Source: a virus. From it: 29,259 nt of DNA. The stretch spans positions 1 through 29,259 of the IMG/VR virus record IMGVR_UViG_3300033993_000945; one strand, given 5' to 3'. Under the pieces are notes generated by a model. The model worked only from the letters and a program-made list of their open reading frames with translations, was not told where the DNA came from and did not search any database. Made by a program: the position numbers and the translations under genes. Below are positions 7,226-13,400 of this stretch, piece after piece (positions within the stretch are counted from its first letter, which is position 1; every line of letters begins with the position of its first letter).

Positions 7226-7546
7226 ATGATCAACTCCGGCAGCATGCGTGAGCAGGTGACGATCCAGAAGCCGGTCGAGCAGCAGAGTTCGTTCGGCGAG
7301 ACGACGCTGACCTGGGTGGACGAGTCCACGGTCTACGCCAGCATCATGGGCGTCAGGGCCAGCGACTACTTCGCCGCCCAGCAGGCAGGCGCTCTGGTCA
7401 CTCACCGCATTCGCATTCGGTTCTTCCCCAGCCTCACTCACCAGCATCGCCTGCTCTGGCGAGGCCGCGTGATGGAGATTTCCAGTGTCCTTGAGCGGGA
7501 GAACCGCTCGATCCACGAGATACTAGCGAGGGAGGCCGCGACATGA
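7226..7546 (+). CDS. Head closure / head-tail joining protein
   Basis: 106 aa. Starts G-S-M-R-E-Q-V-T-I-Q-K-P-V-E, followed by a W-V-D-E-S-T-V-Y-A-S-I strand, R-A-S-D-Y-F-A-A-Q-Q-A helix, T-H-R-I-R-I-R-F and R-L-L-W-R-G-R-V-M-E-I-S-S-V. This is the characteristic layout of the SPP1 gp16 / HK97 gp9-like head-tail joining family (about 100-115 aa). It seals the connector and binds the tail. Overlaps the next gene by 4 nt. Confidence 0.85.
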   Translation: MINSGSMREQVTIQKPVEQQSSFGETTLTWVDESTVYASIMGVRASDYFAAQQAGALVTHRIRIRFFPSLTHQHRLLWRGRVMEISSVLERENRSIHEILAREAAT

Positions 7547-8280
7547 TTACGCAGGGTCAAGGATCGCCGAGGACGTTTGGCGGCAGCACGGCGAAGTCGC
7601 TAGCCGAGGGGTTCGTAACGGTCAAAACAGCCGGCATTCGCGAGCTGGCCGAGGAATTGCAGTCGCTCGCCGCGAAGATGGGCGAGCCCAGAGCGCTCGA
7701 GGTCGCCGTCAGGAAGGCGGCAGAGCACATCAGGAAGGGCTACCAGTCCAAAGTCCGCAACGTCACAGGCAACTTAAAGAAGTCCGTCAGGATCAAGACC
7801 AAGTCTTACGAAGCCGCGACGGTAGCCATTGTCGGCCCGTGGCAGTCAGGCACGTCCGGCAGTCGCGAGGGCGCAGAATCTGGGAATGCAGCGTGGTTGG
7901 TGGAGTTCGGCAGCGACCGCAGAAAACCGGGGACAAAAGGGCGTCGCACCTACGTCAACGTGCATCAGATGATCAACGGGAAGATGCGTAGGCACTCGTC
8001 TGCGAATGACCAGCAGTTCGCAAATATGTCGAAGGGGCACTACTTCCTCATGGGCAGCATAAACGAGGTCACGCGGCAAGCCGGCATGGGGAAAGGATAT
8101 CCGCACGACTTTGGGCATACGAACGGAAAGATGCACCCAGTCACGCTACACCCAGGCGAGACGTATGGGGCCATGCCTGCGTCTCACGCCATGCAGAAAA
8201 CCATCGACGAGCAGCAAGAGGCCGTGTTTAACACGCTCAAGACGGCAATCGAAAACACGCTATTAAGGCTGACTCAGTGA
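7543..8280 (+). CDS. HK97 gp10-like neck/tail-completion protein
   Basis: 245 aa from ATG 7543, behind GGGAGG. Residues ~27-70 hold G-I-R-E-L-A-E-E-L-Q-S-L and a helix A-L-E-V-A-V-R-K-A-A-E-H-I-R-K; then V-T-G-N-L-K-K-S-V-R-I at ~85 and A-W-L-V-E-F-G-S near 125. These are the usual landmarks of gp10-like proteins: the VTGNLxxS loop and xxLVEFG strand. At 245 aa it is longer than the usual 130-160. The extra residues 130-215 include a His/Gly/Tyr-rich insertion. It acts at the head-tail interface. GTG of the next gene overlaps its stop. Confidence 0.8.
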   Translation: MITQGQGSPRTFGGSTAKSLAEGFVTVKTAGIRELAEELQSLAAKMGEPRALEVAVRKAAEHIRKGYQSKVRNVTGNLKKSVRIKTKSYEAATVAIVGPWQSGTSGSREGAESGNAAWLVEFGSDRRKPGTKGRRTYVNVHQMINGKMRRHSSANDQQFANMSKGHYFLMGSINEVTRQAGMGKGYPHDFGHTNGKMHPVTLHPGETYGAMPASHAMQKTIDEQQEAVFNTLKTAIENTLLRLTQ

Positions 8281-8702
8281 TCATCTCCCCAGAAAAACAC
8301 GTCTTCCAGAGGCTCGTGACCACGCCGAAGGTGGCGAGGTTGGTCGGCTTTCAGGTGTATCCGATCGCCGTGCCGAAAAACGCCGTCCTGCCGTTCTGCA
8401 TCTACAAGCGCAACAACATATCGAGGGAGTCGTCGCTGTCTGGTCCGCTGTTCTTACCTGTGGTGAACCTTCAGATCGCCTCGTGGGGGCTCTCTTACGA
8501 CACGGCGAGAGAGCTAGCGGATGAGGTACGGATCACTCTGGATGGTCACACTGGGATTCTGGCGGGCGTTACAATACATGATATGAGGCTCGTCTCTGAA
8601 ACAGACGACTACCTCGACCCGGCCGCCGTGGGCGCACAGCTCCCCCCGGCCTACGAAGTGCGGCAGCTTTATCAAATTCGTTGGAGCGAATCACAGGAGT
8701 AG
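8277..8702 (+). CDS. Tail terminator protein, DUF3168-like (GTG start)
   Basis: 141 aa starting at GTG 8277 in a 4-nt overlap. The pattern V-Y-P-I-A-V-P near residue 27, L-P-F-C-I-Y-K-R, S-S-L-S-G-P, N-L-Q-I-A-S-W-G-L-S-Y, then T-A-R-E-L-A-D-E-V-R and L-D-G fits the DUF3168 / tail-terminator family: a 'vyp...lPfivy' start, 'vqid.wa.sy..a..la..vr..L.g' core. Such hexameric rings cap the tail tube at the head-proximal end. Its position between neck and tube genes agrees. Confidence 0.78.
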   Translation: MIISPEKHVFQRLVTTPKVARLVGFQVYPIAVPKNAVLPFCIYKRNNISRESSLSGPLFLPVVNLQIASWGLSYDTARELADEVRITLDGHTGILAGVTIHDMRLVSETDDYLDPAAVGAQLPPAYEVRQLYQIRWSESQE

Positions 8703-8705
8703 CTC

Positions 8706-9041
8706 ATGGCATATGCAGTTTCGCAGGGTATCACGCTCACGCTCGGCGGAGCGGCCGTGCCGAGTGTGACGCAGGTCACTGTCAGCGAGAACGCGCCGAA
8801 CGTCGACACGTCCCACCTCGGTCTGGCGAACGGTGCGTACCGGACGTTCATTGCGGGCCTCAAGGACGCGGCCGAGGTGACAATGAACCACATCGGCGAC
8901 CCCATCAGCGTCGGCGACAAGGTGGGCGGCCTGACGGCCGGAAGCATCTCGTTCGCCGGTGCCACTGTGATGTCCAGCGAAGTTGCGTACCGAGTCGGCG
9001 AACTCGTTGCGTACACAACCACGATTCGGGCCTCAAACTAG
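8706..9041 (+). CDS. Tail-tube-like protein, copy 1
   Basis: 111 aa. Opens with G-I-T-L-T-L-G-G-A-A-V-P-S-V-T-Q-V-T-V, an early beta hairpin, then N-V-D-T-S-H-L-G and A-E-V-T-M-N-H-I-G-D, ending with Y-T-T-T-I-R-A. These match the general outline of small siphovirus tube subunits (beta-sandwich; 'vdvT.l....r....g..da..v.ve' pattern). It is related in layout to the next two genes. Position after the tail terminator and before the chaperones is where the major tail protein is expected. Which copy forms the bulk of the tube cannot be told. Confidence 0.65.
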   Translation: MAYAVSQGITLTLGGAAVPSVTQVTVSENAPNVDTSHLGLANGAYRTFIAGLKDAAEVTMNHIGDPISVGDKVGGLTAGSISFAGATVMSSEVAYRVGELVAYTTTIRASN

Positions 9042-9074
9042 CATTGGCTACCCAGTAACACAAGGAGCACAACA

Positions 9075-9395
9075 GTGCCAGCCGCACTTTCCAACACGAC
9101 GATTTCCTTTGGAAGCACCAACTACACGGCCACTTCGGTCACCGTCCGCGACATGCGGGACCAGATCGACGTGACCGCGCTGGACGACACGCAGCGGCAG
9201 TATCAGGTGTCCCCGCTCTTCAATGCCGCAGAGGCCCAGGTCGAGTTCGTCGGCTACGGCCCTCGGGCTGGAGTGTCGGGCGCACTGACGGCCCCCGGCG
9301 TAAGCGGCATCAGCGGCACCGTGGTGTCCAGCAGCGTGACGTTCAATCTCAACGAACCGATTCGGTCGCAGGCGACCATTCAGTTCTCGAGGTGA
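9075..9395 (+). CDS. Tail-tube-like protein, copy 2 (GTG start)
   Basis: 106 aa from GTG 9075, behind AAGGAG at 9062-9067. Shares with copies 1 and 3 the opening T-I-S-F-G-S-T-N-Y-T-A-T-S-V-T-V, then Q-I-D-V-T-A-L-D-D and a later A-Q-V-E-F-V-G-Y-G, ending with a S-Q-A-T-I-Q-F strand. Sequence identity with the neighbours is low, so divergence is old. A second tube, a tube-decorating or tail-tip-proximal ring are possible. Confidence 0.6.
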   Translation: MPAALSNTTISFGSTNYTATSVTVRDMRDQIDVTALDDTQRQYQVSPLFNAAEAQVEFVGYGPRAGVSGALTAPGVSGISGTVVSSSVTFNLNEPIRSQATIQFSR

Positions 9396-9430
9396 GCTTC
9401 ATGAGAGGTGCGTCGTCGCAGAGGTGACTC

Positions 9431-9790
9431 ATGCCAGGCGCAACCGCTCACGGCGCTACATTCTCGTTCGGGGCGTTCTCGGGCGTCGTTACGGGACTTT
9501 CGTTCGACTCGCCTGCCGCCGAGATTGTCGACATGACATCGCTCTCGCATGGATCGCGAATGATCATTGCCGCGCCGACCGGAGCCTGGACGGGCGGCGT
9601 GATCACCGTGGAATACATGGGAGGTGATGCTCAGGGGCTGGTAGGCGCGGTCGCGCCGCTTGCTTTCTCGTCGCCGGGCCTGTCGGTGTCTCGAAGAGCT
9701 GTCTGCGAGTCGGCGTCGTCTTCGGCGCAAATCGGAGACGCGGTTCGCGGCACGCTTCGATTCCGTATTACTGACTACATGGGCAGCTAG
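9431..9790 (+). CDS. Tail-tube-like protein, copy 3
   Basis: 119 aa. Opening A-T-F-S-F-G-A-F-S-G-V-V-T-G-L-S-F, then E-I-V-D-M-T-S-L-S-H-G-S, G-G-V-I-T-V-E-Y-M-G-G and a final L-R-F-R-I-T-D repeat the layout of copies 1 and 2. One Cys (C92 region). A short upstream GTGA and a GAGGTG at 9420-9425 provide the ribosome binding site. Same functional uncertainty as copies 1 and 2. Confidence 0.6.
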   Translation: MPGATAHGATFSFGAFSGVVTGLSFDSPAAEIVDMTSLSHGSRMIIAAPTGAWTGGVITVEYMGGDAQGLVGAVAPLAFSSPGLSVSRRAVCESASSSAQIGDAVRGTLRFRITDYMGS

Positions 9791-9791
9791 A

Positions 9792-9804
9792 CGGCAGGAT
9801 GCCG
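9792..9804 (+). promoter_or_regulatory. Small hairpin with GGA loop after the tail-tube genes
   Basis: CGGCA pairs with TGCCG around a GGA triloop, directly after the stop of copy 3. No T-run follows (an A-run does). It may stabilise the upstream tail-tube mRNA end or regulate the chaperone gene. Confidence 0.35.
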
Positions 9805-9835
9805 CATCAACCAAAAAAGACTTGGAGCATTACTC

Positions 9836-10207
9836 ATGCCTCTTGATAAGAAAAGCATCCTGGCCGCTGACGACGTTCGCAAAGAGAAGGTACACGTCCC
9901 AGAGTGGAAGGGCGACGTGTTCCTGCGGGTGCTGACGGGCACCGACCGCGACAGGTTCGAGGAGAGCTACGCCGACCAGAAGATGAAGGCGTTCCGCATC
10001 CGCTTCCTCCTGCTGGCCCTGTGCGACGAGGACGGCGAGCGGTTGTTCTCCGACGAAGAGGCCGACATTCTCGGCAGGAAGTCGTCGGTGGTCATTAATC
10101 GCTTGTTCGAGGCTGGCTGGAAGCTGAACGCCTTCACCCAGGAGGCAGTTGATGCCTTGGGGGAAGGTTCGCCCTCCGACCAGAAAGACGATTCTACTTC
10201 CGCCTAG
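9836..10207 (+). CDS. Tail assembly chaperone, G-like
   Basis: 123 aa. Begins K-S-I-L-A-A-D-D-V-R-K-E-K-V-H-V-P-E-W, then V-F-L-R-V-L-T-G-T-D-R-D-R-F-E, L-C-D-E-D-G-E-R-L-F-S-D-E-E and an L-F-E-A-G-W-K-L-N helix. This order (E-V-x-V-P-E-W, L-T-G-x-x-R-D, D-x-x-G-x-x-L-F-x-D-E-D) is the signature of siphovirus G-type chaperones, which coat the tape measure protein during tail assembly and are not in the virion. The tail after residue ~108 is Ser/Asp-rich and covers the zone where a -1 shift into the next frame is possible. Confidence 0.8.
   Translation: MPLDKKSILAADDVRKEKVHVPEWKGDVFLRVLTGTDRDRFEESYADQKMKAFRIRFLLLALCDEDGERLFSDEEADILGRKSSVVINRLFEAGWKLNAFTQEAVDALGEGSPSDQKDDSTSA
10153..10207 (+). 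other. Predicted -1 programmed frameshift zone between chaperone genes
   Basis: The -1 frame relative to the upstream gene is open from 10153 (after a TGA at 10150-10152) through 10482, overlapping the G-like gene by 55 nt. A run of five G at 10159-10163 lets a GGG codon (10160-10162) re-pair on GGG one base back; the A-site codon would pair less well, so it is only a candidate slip site. In the -1 frame the residues before the downstream ATG read R-R-F-Y-F-R-L-A-A-T-L-G, which is conserved-looking T-chaperone sequence, so the downstream protein truly begins inside the overlap. Confidence 0.65.
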
Positions 10208-10221
10208 CGGCAACGCTTGGC

Positions 10222-10482
10222 ATGAGCGTCAAGCGTTTGCTCAAGGAGGTCGACAGTAAGGAAATCGCTGAGTGGTACGCATACGACCAGCGGTGGCCGC
10301 TGCCTGACCCTTGGGCGCAAACGGCGAGGATATGCAGGGTGATCATGGCAGCATCAGGCAACTACAAGAGAAACGACCTGCCTGATGAGTCCGCGTTCAT
10401 TCCTGCTGTTGTCAGGCCAGAGCATTCGCAGGCGAGGATTTTGGCCGAGTTGAACAAGCTAAACGCGCTGAAGCGGGAGTAA
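10222..10482 (+). CDS. Tail assembly chaperone, T-like part (probably made as a -1 frameshift fusion)
   Basis: 86 aa if read from ATG 10222, but no Shine-Dalgarno precedes that ATG and the family-like sequence extends upstream to about 10183 in the same frame. The joined stretch F-Y-F-R-L-A-A-T-L-G-M-S-V-K-R-L-L, then S-K-E-I-A-E-W-Y-A-Y, is the usual T-domain pattern (xRLAxxLGxxVxxLxxExxxxExxEWxAY). I therefore read it as the C-terminal part of a G-T fusion protein that bridges tube subunits and the tape measure. The tape measure gene follows 4 nt after its stop. Confidence 0.72.
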   Translation: MSVKRLLKEVDSKEIAEWYAYDQRWPLPDPWAQTARICRVIMAASGNYKRNDLPDESAFIPAVVRPEHSQARILAELNKLNALKRE

Positions 10483-10486
10483 GGCG

Positions 10487-13400
10487 ATGGCGAGCGGCTA
10501 TCTCGGCAAAATCAGTGCGATTGTCTCGGCGAATACGGCCGACTTCCAGAGCAAGCTGAACGCCTCTGCGAAGGACGTGCAGTCTTTCGCTCGCAGCGTG
10601 CAGAGCAACCTGACTTCTGCGTCGCGAGACGCCGCGAGGTCATTCGAGAGCATCTACACGCCGCTCCAGAAGTTTGAGCGGTCGCTCCAGGCCGCGGCTT
10701 CGATGAAGCTGTCGTTCAAGGGCTTCGCCGGTGCCGTCAAGGACGTGGATGTCCTGCGGCAGCGGCTGGGGTCAATGAAGGACTCGCAGATTTCGCTGGT
10801 TCTCAAAGCCAGCGGGCTGAAGAACATCACAGAGGTGCGAGAAGCACTTGTTGGGCTGCGTGCAAAAGACCTCCAGATCGTCGCCAAGGTCGGCGGCATC
10901 GAGAAGGTCAGGGAGCTTCGGGCGCTCTCGGCCGAGAAGCGAGTCGATTTCGCGATAAACCTGATCGACTCTGGTCTCGGCAGGAAGCTTGCTGATGCGA
11001 AGTCAAAGGTGCAGGAGCTAAAGGCCGCGGTGGCCTCCGTCAGGGACGGCGGGACTGTGCCGGAAGGCGGCGTCGGCGGCCTTGCTAGCGAGTACCGCGA
11101 GGCGACTGCGGAAGTCCGACGCCTTCAGGAGCTTGGGCGGCAGTCGATCAAGACGACGCTCGGCGTCAACGTGCAGAAGGACGCAGACGTTGACCGAATC
11201 CTCCAGGCGGCCGAGCGTGCAGATGCAATCCGCCTCCCCGTCGTGCTGGACGTTCTCGGCGAAGCCGCCGTCAAAGAGGCGGTCACCCAGAGCCAGCGAC
11301 TCCGCTCTGTGGCCGAGCAGATCAATAAGCCGTTCGGCGAGGCGGTGGGCAAGCTCCAGGCGATGTCAATCGAGACCCAGGCCGGACTGCTGCCGGCGTT
11401 CAAGCGAGTCCAAGCCCAAGTTGAGTCGCTAAAGTCGAATATAGAGAGTGGCGTTCTGCCCGCGACCGCGATAGCGCAGCAGTTCGACGAGGTTGAGAAA
11501 CGTGCTCTGGCAGCCGCGGGGGCCGTCGGCCGCCTCGCGGAGGCAGAGCAGAAGACAGCCCGACTAAAAACAGGTCGTGAGCTTGCGTTCGCGGCACCGC
11601 AACTTGCCGCCACGCTTGGACGCGGGGAAGAGGTCGGCAATAGGGCTGCATCTCTTCCTTCGTCGGTGATTCAAGCGAATCCTCGCATCGCTGAAATGCT
11701 GACCGAGATCGACGGTCTAGCGAACAAAGCCGTCGCTGCGTTTGCGAAACTTGAGTCCCGCGCAGCGAGGGGACTCGACACAAGCAGCTCGCAGAAGCAA
11801 GTGGATGCGCTCCGGGCAAAGCTCGAGGTGCTTTTCGACGAGTTCGACAGGACATACCAGATACACGTCGACACCGAGCAGGCGAAGAAGGATTTCGACG
11901 AACTGACCGCCAAGGCCGCGGCGATGCGCGAGAGAAACGCCTTCGTCATCACTGGCCGCCCCCAGAACATGGAGCAGGCCGACGCCCGTCGCGGCCAGCT
12001 TGAAGGCGACATCAGCGGCCTGGACCGCTCGCAGCGTCAGAACTACAAGCCCCTCTTGGAGGACGCCTCGCTGGCCCGCCTGATGGGCGACTTGGACAAG
12101 GTTAATGACGTTCTTGACCAGATTGCATTCAAGGTGGCAACAGACAAGGCATTCAACGTCAAGACCGCCCAGGCCAAGAAGGACTTGAACGACCTCAAGG
12201 CCACGATGGACTCGTTGAGGGACGAGTCGAACTTCGTCATCTCCGCGAAGGTGCAGAATGCAGGGCAGGCCGAGGCTGAGATTAAGCGAATCGTCGGGAG
12301 CATGGAGCAGCTTGACGCAGGTCAAAGACAGGCTTTGCAGCCGAAGGTCGACGCTGCCATATCGTCTCTCGGTGCGAAGGACGCCAAGACCGGCCTCCCC
12401 GACATCGCAGCCATGTCGGCGGCCGTCAAAGACTTGAGCGACGCAGCCGAAAACGAACTTGTTATCAAGGTCAAGGCTGACGAGGCAAAGAAGAGCGTCG
12501 ACTCCCTGAAGGACTCACTCGGTTCGATTGCAGACAGGATCGGCGACCCGAGCGAGCCGGTCGACAGGCTTCGCAAGGCCGTTGACGCCGCGAATGCGGC
12601 GATCGCCAAGATGCCGGCTGGAGCGCTTAAGACAAAGCTTGAGGGCGACCTCAACTCAGAGAAGATTCGGATCGAGGCGATGGCCCGCCCTAGTGCGCCG
12701 CCGCCGATCCCAGTTAACATCGATGCCGCTGCTGGCAGGGCGAACGCCATCGCAGCCGCTGCTGTAGCCGGCACGCCAGCGAAGGCCGCATCGAACCCGC
12801 TGGGGGCAGACTTCGGCACGGCTGAGAGGCAAGTCGCCTCCCTTCAGTCGACCGTGATGTCGCTTCAGAGCAGCCTAGAGAAGCTGCCGGTGCCGATGCA
12901 GGCGCAGTTCATTCCGGCGATCAACAAAGTTCGCGATGCGTTCCAGAAGCTCACCCCATCGTCCACGGCTGCTGAGATCGATGCCGTCACAAAGAAGGCC
13001 GCCGGCCTTGAGCGAGCGTTCGCCAGGGCTGGTCAGGCTGCCGAGTTCGGCGGCACGCTCGGCGAAGCACTCAACGCAGCGGCGATCACGAAGACTGAGA
13101 AGCAGCTCGGTTTCATCCGGTCAAAGCTACTCGAGGTTGGTGCGACTGCGAGCGGTCCAGTGGCCGCTGCGTTCAACGCATACTCGGCCGCTGCCGCCGC
13201 CGCCGCGAACGCCGGTGTTTCTGGAACCGCCGCCACAACAAAACAGCTTGACGGCCTGATCGCCAAGATCGGCGAAGCCCTAGTCGCCGAGGGTAAGCTC
13301 ACTGCGGCGCAGGGCAAGGCGTTCAGCAAGAGCGTCGGCGACGTTGGGCGAGCAGGGGCCGACAAGTTTGCCCTTTTTCTTAACCAGGCTGCCTTTGCTG

